Positions 36,104 to 48,346 of a stretch of DNA of 64,000 bases are shown in pieces. Position numbers and translations under genes: made by a program. The notes under the pieces are model-generated. The model was not told the origin of the DNA. It searched no databases and saw only the letters and a program-made list of their open reading frames with translations. Source of the DNA: Eustoma russellianum (lineage: Eukaryota > Streptophyta > Magnoliopsida > Gentianales > Gentianaceae). The DNA lies in the NCBI GenBank assembly GCA_036186865.1, contig AP025056.1, positions 33,906,632 through 33,970,631 of the forward strand. Reading direction: 5' to 3'. The stretch's first letter is position 1, and the number at the start of each line of letters is the position of its first letter.

Positions 36104-37345
36104 GGGGTGCGGATTTTCAGTAAGATTGATCTTCGCTCGGGATATTTCCAATTGAAGATCAAAGCTGAGGATGTCCCGAAAACTGCATTCAGAACCCGTT
36201 ATGGACATTACGAATTTCTTGTAATGCCATTCGGACTGACCAACGCCCCTATGGTGTTTATGGATCTAATGAATCGAGTGCTTCCAGAACAACTAGACAA
36301 GTTTGTTGTAGTCTTCATCGACGATATTTTGATCTACTCACCTGATGAAGAGACCCACGTAAATCATTTAAGGACCGTCATTGACATCCTACGGAGAAAA
36401 CAACTGTATGCTAAATTTAGTAAATGCGAATTCTGGCTACGCAGCATAGCCTTTCTGGGACACGTGATATCTGAGGATGGTATATCCGTAGATCCCAATA
36501 AAATCGAGGCAATCACAGAGTGGCCAAGGCCGACCAATGTTACAGAGGTACAAAGTTTTCTTGGTCTCGCCAGCTACTATCGTAAGTTTGTTGAAGGATT
36601 CTCTCGAATAGCTATGCCACTTACCCGCTTGAAACAAAAGAAGACCAAGTTTGAATGGACCTCAGATTGTGAAAAGAGTTTTACCGAGTTAAAAGAGAAA
36701 CTAACCTCTGCCCCAGTTTTAGCACAACCTATTCCTGGTGAAAATTTTGTGGTGTATAGTAATGCCTCTAAGAATGGACTCGGATGTGTACTGATGCAGA
36801 AAGATCGAGTGATTGCGTACGCGTCCAGGCAGCTAAAACAATTTGAACAAAATTACCCGGTACACGACCTTGAATTAGCCACCGTAGTCTTTGCCCTAAA
36901 AATATTGAGACACTATTTGTACGGTGAGAGGTGCGAAATTTTCACAGATCACAAGAGTCTTAAGTACCTCTTCACCCAAAAAGAATTGAACATACGTCAA
37001 CGCAGATGACTAGAGTTGATGAAGGACTATGACATTTCTATTCAATATCATCCAGGAAAAGCCAATAAGGTAGCCGACGCGCTGAGTAGAAAGACAAGAC
37101 ATCCGCGCCAACCACCTCTGCAGCATGACATGGAAGAATTTGATCTTGAGGAGGTTGATTCCATTGAGGGCATGCTCGCAAAGTTGGTATTGATCCCTTC
37201 GCTGATAGACAAGATTAAGGAGGGTCAAGAAAAGGATGAAACTTTAAAGAAAATAAAGGACAGGTTGAGAACGAAACCATCTGATGAGTTTAAGGTCAGA
37301 AATGATGACAGCTTGTGGTTTCGAGAGAGACTGTGTACCCAATGA
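36104..37345 (+). pseudogene. RT and RNase H (level 5c)
   Basis: RT continues with FSKIDLRSGYFQLKI, TAFRTRYGHYEFLVMPFGLTNAP and the catalytic FIDDILIYS (36315-36341), then FLGHVISEDGI and the thumb. RNase H starts near 36730 (VVYSNASKNGLGCVLMQ), with DHKSLKYLFTQKELN near 36950. A TGG-to-TGA stop at 37007 interrupts RQRR.LELMKDYDISIQYHPG. A frameshift near 37330 separates it from integrase. Confidence 0.92.
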
Positions 37346-38435
37346 TGAAGATGTAAAGAATGAAGTTCTTCGTGAAGCCCACAACTCTCGATTGTCTATC
37401 CACCCTGGAGCCAAGAAGATGTACCAAGACTTGAAAAAAAGATTCTGGTGGCATGGCATGAAAAGACAAATTGCGGAGTTTGTAGAGAAATGCTTTGTTT
37501 GCCAGAAGGTGAAAGCGGAACATCAGAGACCCGCTGGGTTACTACAACCTCTTGAAGTTCCCGAGTGGAAGTGGGACCACATTACTATGGATTTTGTCAC
37601 AGACCTACCAAGAACGAAGAACGGACATGATACCATTTAGGTGGTTGTGGATCGTCTAACCAAATCCGCTCATTTCATGGCTATGACGATCAAGGCTCCT
37701 ATGGAGAAGTTGGCTATAATGTATGTTGATCAAATTGTGAGTCTTCATGGAGTACCCCTAAGCATTGTTTGTGACCACGACCCTCGCTTTACATCACGAT
37801 TTTGGACAGCTTTTTAAAAAGCAATGGGCACTGAAATACGAATGAGCTCTGTATTTCATCCCCAAACAGATGGTCAATCGGAAAGAACCATCCAAACGCT
37901 GGAAGACATGTTGCAAGCTTGTATACTCGACTTTGGGGGAAGTTGGGATCGGAATCTCAAACTAGTGGAATTATCTTATAACAATAGTTATCATCGATCC
38001 ATTGGGATGGCCCCGTATGAAGCCCTATATGGGAGAAAGTGCCGCTTTCCATTGTATTGGGACAAAATCGGAGATAAGATCTTCACAGGACCTGATCTAG
38101 TAGAACAAACTCATGAGAAGATAATGACCATTAAGCAAAGGTTACAAGCGGCCCAAGATAGAAGCAAGGTTTGGGCAGATGAGAAACGGCAACCGTTGGA
38201 ATTTCAAACTGGGGAAAAGGTATTCTTGAAGGTATCGCCGTCTAAAGGAGTTAAGAGATTCGGTATCAAAGGGAAGTTACGCCCAAGGTTTATTGGACCT
38301 TATGAGGTTCTTGAAAGAATTGGGGAAGTTGCTTACCGGCTAGCACTACCGCCGACACTATCTCAATTACATGATGTATTTCACGTATCACAACTTCGTC
38401 GGTATGTGCACGAGCCTAGCCATATTATAGATTAA
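37330..38435 (+). pseudogene. Integrase (level 5c)
   Basis: The zinc-binding part has HPGAKKMYQDLKKRFWW and CFVCQKVKAEH. The catalytic core shows the D-D-E residues in TMDFVTDLP (37588-37614), CDHDPRFTS (37771-37797) and TDGQSERT (37869-37892). The C-terminal GPYEVLERIGEVAYRLALP block is present. In-frame stops at 37638 (TAG, from W), 37815 (TAA) and 38433 (TAA) disable it. Confidence 0.92.
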
Positions 38436-38441
38436 CAGCCT

Positions 38442-38627
38442 TTGAAAATTGAAGCCGACGCGATATACGTGGAAGAGCCAGAAAAGATAACTGATCGTAA
38501 AGAAAAGGCATTAAAGAAACGATCTATACCCATGGTTAAGGTGCAATGGAAGCATCACTCGGATGAGGAAGCTACTTGGGAAATGGAAGAGAACATGAGG
38601 AACTTGTACCCTCACCTTTTTGATTAG
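38442..38627 (+). pseudogene. Chromodomain at integrase C-terminus (level 5c)
   Basis: 61 residues with the signature RSIPMVKVQWKHHSDEEATWE, ending PHLFD plus a TAG. Chromodomains here target integration to heterochromatin in chromoviruses. It is separated from integrase only by one in-frame stop. Confidence 0.9.
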
Positions 38628-38658
38628 CGCTCTTGAGTTTCGAGGACGAAACTTGTAA

Positions 38659-38670
38659 TAAGGGGGAGGA
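38659..38670 (+). other. Polypurine tract of level 5c
   Basis: TAAGGGGGAGGA directly before the 3' LTR start TGTTGTACCC. Confidence 0.92.
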
Positions 38671-41600
38671 TGTTGTACCCAATGAAGAATTATATTGTAC
38701 CTAAGACTTGCCTATGAGGATTTATGAAACATTGTATCTCTAAATACAAATTATTTAGTTTTATGGTTACGTCTTTAATTAGATTTGTGTTAAGGAAAAG
38801 TATTGTATAATAATTCAAGCATGAATGTTGGACTATGTGAAGTGGCCAATTCACTCCCAAGAGCTTGGGGGATTTCGGCCACAAGGACAAAGAAGGCCTT
38901 AGAGGATTTCTTAAGGTTTCAAGAAGAGTAATCTTAAGGGCCATCTTTTAGTGAGCCCAAATAGCAACTAAAAAAATTTAAGTAGTGATCAAATTTTTCC
39001 CAACACTCACATAAATTTCGGCCCTTAGCCCAAAAGAACTCAAGATTTCCCCTAATTTTTATATTTTAAAAGAAAAAGGGTGAAAATAATTAATTAAAAG
39101 GAGGCAACCACCACATGATTTTTATTAAAAAGAATTAAGCATGGTTAGGGTCATTAAGACCCAACCGCCGGATACCCCTCAAGTGGGCAACCAAGGAGCC
39201 TTTCAATATTTTACCATGATTACTTTACATTAACCACAAGGTTAATGTAATTCAAGTTAACCATTAAAGTAACCCTAGTTGCACTAAAGTAACTCTAGTT
39301 GCATTAAAGTAACTCTAGTTACATTAAAGTAACCTTGGTTAACTAAAGTAACCAAGGTTAATTACCTTAATCATACCATGGTAATCCCTTATCCCCTCTT
39401 ACCCCCCAACGGCTAACAGCTTAGCCTAATAAGGAAAATTTACTCCAAGAGAACCCTAGAACATTCTCTTACTTCCAACCATCAAAGAAACCACAAAGAG
39501 CAAGAAAGTTTTCTCTTTTCTTCTTCCCAAAACACATGGCCAAGGTTGAGCAAAGAAGACCTAGGATTCATCCAAGATCAAGTTGGTCTAGGTAAGTAAA
39601 TCCTCAACTCTTAAGGGGATTTCTATATTTTACATAGATTGAAGCTCATGTTTCCCTTTTTCTCGCTCATAAAACCGTGGCCTCCATGGTCACTAGGTTC
39701 AAAATTTTCAAGCTTTTGAGAGGTGCTAGTCTTAAGAGGTTTGAACACTACTGAAGCTCCATTTTGGTGGGTCCATTTAACCTCTATTTAGTACATCCTT
39801 CACTTAAGAACATTGACTAACAATTGTTCTCTTTTCTTCCTCCCAACCGTGGGGTATGTGTAGTGAAGAGGAGGAAGACCTCACTCATTTCATACTCATT
39901 CCAAGTTAAAGAAAAGTGTAAGCTTGAGAAAGGCAAGTACACTATAAATATTCATGACTTGTATGTGAAAGTGCATGCTTGAATGTCTAGATGTTGTTAA
40001 GTTTCAATCTTAGATATAAAATACTAAGCATGAAGCATGAAGTTTTCGGATTCATGAGTAATGTGGCTTGCATGCATGAGATTTTATTTAAAGATGGATT
40101 CTTTGCTCTTTTTAAGCATGAATATGATGTGAACCTAAGACGAATGTGACAAAGATCTCTTCTTTGACATGTATGGGGGACGGTTGAGAGAAAAAGAGGG
40201 ATAAAGGTGGTTCTTGTGATAATATTGTAAATTGTGGAGTAAAGATGTGAACAAGATGTATGCTTTATGATTTAAGTTTAACATGTTCATTGTGGAGATA
40301 TGATTTAAGCCCTTGCATGTGTATAAACAGGCTGTTTTGGGGGTAAGGTACTTATACAACCATTATACCAAGAATAGATTCTAGTATAAACATAATGTGC
40401 AAGACCAAAGGAATGATATGTGTATCATCCAAACTGTTTTGAAGTGATGTGTAGATGACTTTTGGAATGTGTTAGAATCTGAAAAACCGTGTGCTAATGG
40501 TGTAGTTGATGTTTAGTAAGGTATTTAAGCCAAACAACTCAAGTTGGGACATTTTTAGTAAGGAAAAGTGACAATAATGGGAATTACAGGAACAGGGCAG
40601 AATAATGATACAATTTTCAAGATCTGAAAAGGGATCTTAGAAGTACGCAATTAAGCTAATTTTTATTATGACATTAGCTCTATGTATGTAGTAATTTTGA
40701 GAGTTGGAATTTTGGTAAAATAAGTTGTGGTTTGTCCTTAATGAAACTTTTAGTAAAATTGGTCCAGCTGAAATTCACTGGGCTAGACAGAATTTAAGTG
40801 GTGTACTAAATGACCCGAAAATGGACCTTAGGAACATGAAATTGGTCTGATTTTTGGTAGGATGCTAGCCTTATGTGTTTATTAAATTTGTGAGTTGGAA
40901 TTTTCGAAAAAGGACTCACGGTTTGATCACAATCAAATTCGTGGTAAAACGGATCGTTCAAGAAATCAGCATGTACCCATTTTGGAAAAATGAGTAAATG
41001 ACCACTTGAGTGTTATTATGTTACTCCGAAAATTTTATGACGTTTACTTAGGATAGTAATGAACATATTTATGTAAATTGTTCACCTTGGAATTATTATT
41101 TTATTGGGTAATCGCCGGAATTAAGTTGGTGTCAATAATCTGGAAAATTGGGACAGAATTAAGGACTTGATTGTGTGGCTTCATTCTTTTGGGCTTAAAC
41201 TCATTTGTAGGGTTTGGGTTTATGAATCATAATTTTCGGTATGTTTATAGGGTCTGCCCAAATTAAATGAAACTTAATGGGCTTAAAGGAAAGATAAAAG
41301 AAAGGACACTGCACTGCTGAAATTCAGCAGTACGCTGTTTCGTAATTAAATAAATTAAGGGTCTTACACGTCTCGTAATGTTACAAAATTTATATGGAGA
41401 ATAGATAAGACACCTTTATGCATATGTGTGACGAATAATCATGATAATTGGCCAAAACTGTGAGGTTTTGAGGCCGCACGATTGAGACGATAATTCTGGA
41501 AAATTTTTCCAGCCTAAAGAATAATTTTGTACTTGTATGTTTGTAACGCATCATGTCATCGATTGCATAGTACATGTCATACATTGCATCATCGTCATTT

Positions 41601-42726
41601 ACATAATTTATGGAACTGATTTTATGAGAAAGAATGATGAAGAAGCGTTTTTAAAGAAAAGATCCTGTTTTTCAAAGAACGCTTTCCACCGGCACCGTGT
41701 GTTTTCTGGCCAGCAGTACCCGCTCCAGATCCGGGGTTAACTGATCTGATGGTATTGACCGTTCAGGCCCGGAGAGAATAGACCTGATTATGATGATATT
41801 GACCGTACATACCCGGAGAGAATAGACCTGGTAATTATGATTGATGACGTGACCGCTCCGAATCCGGGAATAATAGATTCGAAGAGAAATAAGTGACCGC
41901 CTCAGATCCGGGAGAATAGATCTGAATACTCTCTTGTTTTCTTGACAATGATGTTTTGAATGAAAGAGCGGAAGAACTTATTTTTATTTTTATCATGATG
42001 CATCACACGTACATACTCATGCACGTTGCATTTAATGATTCAGCGAATATGGGTACGTGATACTTAGACTAAGATGTTATGACTTGTTAGCTCCTAAGTT
42101 ATGATCTTTATTGAGTGATGATCTTTTAATAAGTTATGAACTGTTATCAGTTATGAACTTTTATGAGCTATGAACTTTGATAAGTTATGAGCTGATTATT
42201 TACGGGTTTTGGATGGAAGGATAGGTATGTATTTAAACCGAATTTTTTGGGTTCGGTTCTTGTATGTACTTTCCATTTAATTCACGAGTATTTATAGTTT
42301 ACTTGTTGGTGACGTTGTCACTCACCCCTTATTTTTTTTCTCCTATACCCGCAGGAAATAAAGTTGAATGGATCGAAGATGAACCTTGGGTTCCTTACCC
42401 GTAGAAGCGCGAGAGGTGGACGACTTAAGAGACTTGACGAGATGGTTATGATTGATGGTCTTTTATGAAATTATGATGGAAACAATCACTTTTGGGATTT
42501 TTGTACTTTATGAACATGTTGTAAAACTAATGATGATCGTCTAGACATTTTTATTTTAAAATTTTTTATTCTGCCTCGGTTTTTTCTTACTTGTTGACGT
42601 GTAAGCATGAAAGTTCACATATTTTATTCTGGACTTTGTTATGTTACGGATTGACGCCTGGTACTCTCCGTAGTGAAGTACGGCGGGCGTACCATGTCCG
42701 GCTGGGCCGGGGTGCGGGGCGCTACA
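38671..42726 (+). repeat. 3' LTR of level 5c
   Basis: 4056 bases, collinear with 29540-33574 with scattered substitutions and small indels. Duplicate short open frames in both LTRs are not genes. Confidence 0.94.
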
Positions 42727-42860
42727 CCTAACGTATATTATGTTGCGTTTTCATCATCTTTTTCACCTTTTGGAAGACCTAGGAAGGTCACCCAAATTTG
42801 GGTACCAAAAGGGACATTCTCAAAGGGTTGAATAAATAACCCTAAAGAACGCACTTTTAG
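42727..42860 (+). pseudogene. 3' end of level 4 gag
   Basis: Continues the gag frame cut at 29539: VYYVAFSSSF...FGRPRKVTQIWVPKGTFSKG then TGA at 42829-42831, matching the gag end of the copy at 62700-62780. Shortly after, pol should begin but the sequence jumps to the 3' noncoding part. Confidence 0.88.
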
Positions 42861-43094
42861 TATTATTCGAAATGCATGATTTTTTTTCTTTACATGTGCT
42901 TTTGATTGTCTTTCCAAAATAAAGGGGGAGAGAATGCATGATTTAAGGGGAAGAGAGAAACTGATTGCATAAATCAAGGGGGCGCGGATTTGAAATTTGA
43001 AATTCAAATTTGAATTTATGCACGATTGAAGGGGAAGCGATAAGATTTAAATCATGAATGTAGGTTATTTTGTAAATCATCAAAAGGGAGAGAT
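42861..43094 (+). other. 3' noncoding part and purine tract of level 4
   Basis: Matches the stretch between pol and the 3' LTR of the minus-strand copy (reverse of 51991-52240), including several AAGGGG(A/G)A tracts. The final purine tract CAAAAGGGAGAGAT (43081-43094) precedes the LTR. Confidence 0.85.
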
Positions 43095-46000
43095 TGTAGA
43101 GAAAAGGGGTTTGAGTGATTTCAAAATGCATGATTTAAATAACATGTTACAAAGAAATGCATGACATATTTTATGAAATGACATGTTATTGCATAAAACT
43201 TGCCTTATATAGTTCATATATAATGTTGTCGTACTAACGAGCCATGAGGCTTTAAAGCTTACATCAAATGGCAAACATTTGTTGTGTTTGAACTATTTTC
43301 AGGTGCCATCATTAATGAACTAAACTAGTTCATTAAGTGAAGTACTTAGTGCACTAAACTAAGTAGTTCATTAAAGGAAGCCATATTTGGAAAAGGCACA
43401 AAGGCAACAAGTTGAAGAAAGGAAAGTTCTTCACCCCCCTTATATCACACGTTTTTAAATATATATATATATATATTCAGATTTTTTTGTAAAAGGCATA
43501 TACACATATATTCCAACGTATTACCGACACGTTATATATTTTACGCACGTACGTTAACATCACACCACTATACTTGACTCATATTTATGAGTATATTCAG
43601 GTCTTATATCATATGATATAAGCCATGGTGATGACAAATTTATTACGACACGTTAAAGGGTTCTAAACCGAAAATTGTCGTATTAGGCGAATACCGAAAC
43701 TTCGCCAACGTGTCACGTACTTGCCATAAATAGATGGCCAGCCCCTACACTTTGAAAATGGCCACAAATTTCGTGACTTACATGGTATGTGCAGCCATAA
43801 AATCATTCCATGTTGGCACACACAAATCACCCTCAATTAAGGCCAAATTGTGGAGATTCCAATTTCAATTTTGACACATGTTTTGGGCGCCACTTTAAGA
43901 TCAGCCTAAGTGCTGAGTATTAAAGTTTAACTTATGTATATTATGTGTAACATAATATATATATAACATGTGCAAAAAGTTGGAATTTAATTAGAGAAAA
44001 ATCGAGTAATCGATAAACGTCGAAAATTCAGTTTTTTACGTACACGACACATGGAACATTTTTGGCATGGCATATAACATGTATCTAGACATTTTTTTAC
44101 ATATTTCATACATCTCAAATTGTTCTAGTAATTAAGGGCTGATTGGAATATACCATGTGTGTATAATTAAATGTGTACTATTTTACAAAGTTTGCAAAAA
44201 TAAAATTCAGCACATGTACAAAGCATGTCACACACCTAAACCAGCTATATTGGAGCATATGTGGAGCTTTGGTGACATCTTGATTGGCCAAGAATGAAGC
44301 ATACTATGTTGGTGACATAAAGAAAGGAACTACAAAAGGTAACATTCAAATCTTGTCACATTTGTGACACATGATGAAAATTAAGCATGTGTAGTACATA
44401 GGCTGGCCAAATTTGTCAAGTAAATGAGCCATATTTTACTATCTTGAATTATGTGAATTAATTGAGAGATGTTATGGAAGTATTTTGAATATATTATGGA
44501 ATTAAAATGGTGATATCTTTGAATATCACACATGCTGAAAATTTCAGCATGTGTGTAATGTATGTTGGCCGAAATTTAGTCACTATTGGTGATCAAATTT
44601 TATTCCAAAAATGATAATAATGTCTTGTACTAAATGGTGATTGATTTCTTGGATTAAATCAAAGTAAACTTGGCAATATTTTGAATGAAATGCAAGTGTT
44701 ACACATGCTGAAATTTCAGCATGTGCAAGATGAGTTATGGCCGATTTTTTCAAGGCAAATTGGAGTTATTTGCCTAGCTAATTATGTGTGATGATTATAT
44801 GCTTTATGGAAATGATTTAATGGTTAATTGGAACATGTTTTTAAGGTTTAATCTCAGATTTGTCTAGTCATCAAGTGATGACAACATTCATCCAATCAAT
44901 GAGTGCCAAGTAATCAAGAGATTAATGATCATCCAATGGGGAGATGCCAAGTAAGCAAAAACATGTCACATTGATGCAATATACTCTTCCAAGGACTTAG
45001 AAGATAATTTTCAAGAGGAGGAGAATGCTACTAGGGGGCGGCCACCAATGTAAAAAGGAAAGAGGAGAGCAAGAAAAAAATAACACAAGTCTTACAAGCA
45101 TACAAGATCGAAATCGTTTTCTAGTCTCTCTTTCTACCTTTCTATCTTTCTTCTCTTTAAAAGCCTATTGTACTTATATTCATATACTTGAATAGGCTTC
45201 ATATAGACCACCACATATTCTTTTCATCATTGTAAAAGATTGATCAAGGTGTGATCAATCTTGCACTTGCAAGGTGGTGGTGTTCGTGTGCATTGTGTTC
45301 GCATACAAGGTTTGTAAAGGGTTGGAGTTGTTGTGTAACTCCATCAACCCTGTGGTAAGGTGTTCTTTGTGTTTTGTGATTAGTGCTAACCGAGGAAGGT
45401 GTCCTCGAAGACTGGAGTAGGTTGTTTATAACCGAACCAGTATAAAATTCCTGGTGTTATTTACTTTCAGCACTTACTTTCAGTTTCAGCACTGTTTATT
45501 GTTTTTAATCACGTTGGTAAAAATAGTAAACGAATTTCAAAAATCACGAAACTTTCCAGAGTCATAGCCACACGTTTTAAGGTTCTTTTGGCTCAAGTTT
45601 CAACCCTTTTGGACATGTACAAGTCATCCAAACGCCCAAAGTTCTGAGACTAGTGTAGTCTGATTTTCAGGCTTGCAAAGGTTAAGAATTTGATCGTATT
45701 TGACTAACTTCCCAAAAGAATTTTTCAAAACTGTTTCAACCCATTTAAATATAACTAATAAGGGGTTATTCATTAAATTTTCAGAGCATTTGGAGTTAAG
45801 GACAAATAGGCATTAATTTTTCAAAACAGACTACCAGTTCTGGCAGATTTACGCAATCTGACCACCAACGATTTTGCAAGGGGTTAGAGGTTGAATTTTG
45901 ATCTGAAATTTTTAGGAGAAACTCAGAACATCTGAGTATAAGTTATCTAAATATTTCAGAATTTTTTAAGACCTGCAACCTAGTTTTCAAAACGTTTTAA

Positions 46001-46117
46001 AACTAGTCATGAAAACAGAAACTGCTTTCAGAAGTTGGGTTTTTGGTTTAAAACTATTTTAAAAACCACATTTTTCGCACCCACAATTCAACCCCCCCTT
46101 CTAGTGGTGCCTTGCAG
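43095..46117 (+). repeat. 3' LTR of level 4
   Basis: About 3.02 kb, uninterrupted, from TGTAGAGAAAAGGGG to CCTTGCAG. The last bases (ATCCTACA in the 5' LTR) are missing at the junction with level 3. It contains the 27-base palindrome at 44528-44554 and a TATAAAAT at 45441-45448. Confidence 0.93.
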
Positions 46118-46311
46118 ACACAAAAAATGTTCGCCATTTGATGTAAGCTTTAAAGCTTCATGGCTCGTTAGTACGATAACATTATATATGAACTATATAA
46201 GGCAGGTTTCATGCAAAAATGTGTCAAGTCATAAAACGTGTCATGCATTTCTTTAATACACGTTATTTAAATCATGCATTTTGTAATCACTCAAACCCCT
46301 TTTTCTCAACA
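46118..46311 (-). repeat. Level 3 solo LTR, right-hand piece
   Basis: On the minus strand it starts TGTTGAGAAAAAGGGGTTTGAG, the start of a SIRE-like LTR, and runs to ACATTTTTTGTGT where the deletion junction lies. Confidence 0.88.
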
Positions 46312-46316
46312 ATCAT

Positions 46317-46872
46317 GTTCCTACAAAACTCAAAATGCCAATTTTGCCCTTTTTTGGTAAGTTGTAGAAACTTCCAAGGCACGTTAGTCACAAGACAATT
46401 ATAATCGCCAAAATCACATAATAATCACATAATAAACATGTATAAATCATATACAAATGAAAACAACCTATTTATCACATTTTAGAAAAATATTTCTAAA
46501 AATCCTAGACATCGATCGATCGAAGTGCCTCAGCTTCAGAGATTGATGTCTCACCGAAAGTTTCAGAATTTGTCTCTGACCTATATCGATCGATCTAAGT
46601 GAGGGATCGATGTACATCGATCGATCGATGTGTCTCAGGTTTAGAGATCGATGTCTCATCGTAAGGTCTTGAACTTTCACTGCCTTACATGGATCGATCG
46701 ATGTGAGAGATCTATGTACATCGATCGATCGATGTGCAACAACCTGAGAGATCGATGTCAACTTTTTCAAAATTTTCAACTTTTAATCACATATAACACC
46801 ATGTGTGACATTTTTAAGTATTCACCACTTAAAATCATGACTTTGAAAATTATCCAAACATATTTCTCAACA
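46317..46872 (-). repeat. Level 2 solo LTR, right-hand piece with CGATCG array
   Basis: It ends CTCAACA next to the GTGAG duplication. From about 46508 to 46760 it has four or more copies of a (A)TCGATCGATCGATGT palindrome alternating with GAGATCGATGTC, close to the array in the gypsy-type solo LTR at 25218-25530. Confidence 0.88.
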
Positions 46873-47935
46873 GTGAGTACCTCGTAAAAAAATAATATAT
46901 AAATAATCCAATTTATCCATATGTATTTATCAAGAGATCTCATAGTGGGCTCTCTATAATTGCTGTATACGTTGTTGATTTAAATCTTGTTGAAACTCTT
47001 GAAGAGCTTTCTAAAACTGCTTCGAAAAACCAAATTTTGTCGCAGCCTGTAGATCAAGCATTTACCCAACAAAACCTTTCTCCATCAATCATCATATACG
47101 GAGATCTTAAAACAATTCTATATGGATAAGGATCATCCATTGAGTATTCCCATGGTTATGGTTAGATGTGAATAAATACCCATTTCGACCCCCAGAAGAT
47201 AATGAAGAATTATTAGGTCCAAAAATATCATGTATTAGTGCTGTTGGGGTTTTAATGTATCTTGCCAATTGCTTGCGTTCTCAGTGAATTTAGTGGCAAG
47301 ATATAGTTCAACTCCAACCAAAAGACATTGGAACGGTGTCAAGCACGTTTTGCGTTATCTTCGTGGAACACAAGATATGGGTTTATACAACTCAAAGAAT
47401 TCAGAATCGCAATTAATAGGTTATGCTGATGCTGGCTATCTTTCTGACTCTCATAAGGGAAGATCAAAGAATAGACACGTCTTTACTTGCAGAGATGCAG
47501 CTATATCATGGAGATCAGTAAAGCAAACCTTAACTGCTATTTCTTCAAATCATTCTGAGATCTTGGAATTGCATGAAACAAGTCGTGAGTGAATATGGTT
47601 GAGATCGATGATTGAGTCTATCCAACAGTCATGTGGGTTACCTTCGCTAAGAAAAACTCTAACAACATTGTTCGAGGATAATGCAGCATGTATTGCTCAA
47701 ATTAAGAATGGCTACATCAAAGGAGATAGAACAAAGCATATATCACCAAAGTTCTTCTAAACTCATGATCTCGAGAAGACTGGTGATATTAATATCCAGC
47801 AGATACAATCAAGCTAAAATTTTGTTGACTTTTTTACCAAAGCACTACCAACAACTACATTAGAGACGATCTACAATATTGGAATGCGTCGACCCAAAGA
47901 TCTCTTGCCAGCATCAGGGGGAGTGTGATTATTCT
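46873..47935 (+). pseudogene. Copia RT C-terminal half and RNase H (level 1)
   Basis: Resumes the RT frame with SEYLVKK, then YPYVFIKRSHSG and IIAVYVVDLNLVETLEEL (the YVDD box is YVVD here), PPEDNEELLGP, the block FSVNLVARYSSTPTKRHWNGVKHVLRYLRGT (47272-47364), ADAGYLSDSHKGRS and ISWRSVKQTLTAISSNHSE of RNase H, and FTKALPTTTLE near the end. Stops and frame changes occur throughout. Confidence 0.9.
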
Positions 47936-48072
47936 TGGATAGGTTTTAACGAGATAGTGTATCACGCTTACCTACTTTTATAATGTGTCTTCTTTTCCTT
48001 TCGACCAAGTTTTTATCCCATTGGGTTTTCTTGGCAAGGTTTTTACGAGACATTCCATAAAATTTGGATATC

Positions 48073-48082
48073 AAAGGGGGAG
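48073..48082 (+). other. Polypurine tract of level 1 Copia
   Basis: AAAGGGGGAG immediately before the 3' LTR. Confidence 0.85.
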
Positions 48083-48346
48083 TGTTATATATATCTTTTG
48101 TATACCATGTATATCATATTAGATGTAGATATCCAAAGTGTTATATATATCCTTTGTATACCATGTATATCATATTAGATGTGGATATCCAAAGAGTTTG
48201 TCCAGGTTCAATGTATCTTCACTCCATGAGTCCTAAAAAAATAACCCCCTATATATATATATGAAAGATACACCTTGAGATACAAAGCTCTCTAATTTCT
48301 CTCCTCTTTTCTCTTCTCTATTATAGTCTTGCTTGAGTTTATAACA
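48083..48346 (+). repeat. 3' LTR of level 1 Copia
   Basis: 264 bases, TGTTATA to TATAACA. It has two near-identical 56-base sub-repeats in tandem at its start, where the 5' LTR has one intact and one eroded copy. Confidence 0.92.

Larger units (their letters stand above)
29540..42726 (+). mobile_element. Level 5c: full-length Tekay/Del-like chromovirus
   Basis: It starts TGTTGTACCC and ends GGGGCGCTACA, flanked by CCTAA (29535-29539 and 42727-42731). LTRs are 29540-33574 and 38671-42726 (about 4.05 kb, highly similar). The primer site TGGTATCAGAGC is at 33577-33588 and the purine tract at 38659-38670. The order gag, protease, RT, RNase H, integrase, chromodomain is that of Ty3 chromoviruses. 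Eight in-frame stops and one frameshift make it non-coding today. Two short GT-AG segments interrupt the frame at gag/protease and inside RT. Confidence 0.96.
11141..46117 (+). mobile_element. Level 4: SIRE-like Copia element, gag-only, with three insertions inside
   Basis: The 5' LTR runs from TGTAGAGAAA at 11141 to GATCCTACA at 27685 (about 3.06 kb once insertions are removed). It is followed by a primer site TAGTATCAGAGC (27688-27699), close to the initiator-Met tRNA site TGGTATCAGAGC. The 3' LTR is 43095-46117 after a purine tract. The internal region holds only gag and a 3' noncoding stretch; protease, integrase, RT and RNase H are deleted between about 42860 and the 3' leader. The final TCCTACA and the right TSD were lost in a junction deletion. 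Confidence 0.9.
8839..46311 (-). mobile_element. Level 3: minus-oriented SIRE-like solo LTR, interrupted by level 4
   Basis: It begins TGTAGGATCTGCAAGGCACC at 8839 and ends CTCAACA at 46311, flanked by ATCAT (8834-8838 and 46312-46316). The left part is 8839-11140 and the right part about 46118-46311. Compared with the related full LTR at 48942-51990, about 0.55 kb is missing at the right junction, together with the last 7 bases of the level 4 LTR and the level 4 target duplication. No internal domain or primer site is present, so this was a solo LTR when level 4 inserted. Confidence 0.9.
6627..46872 (-). mobile_element. Level 2: minus-oriented solo LTR (SIRE-related), interrupted by level 3
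   Basis: The element starts TGTTGGGCCG at 6627 and ends CTCAACA at 46872, with the duplication GTGAG at 6622-6626 and 46873-46877. Without the nested material it is about 2.77 kb (6627-8838 plus 46317-46872), with no internal coding region, so it is a solo LTR. Orientation follows from its left end, which resembles the reverse complement of SIRE-like LTR 3' ends in the window (CCACTAGAGGGGGAGGGG), and from a block near 7330-7420 homologous to the GGTTCGGT...CTCCAGTC block of those LTRs. The 6627-8838 part has no gene. Confidence 0.9.
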
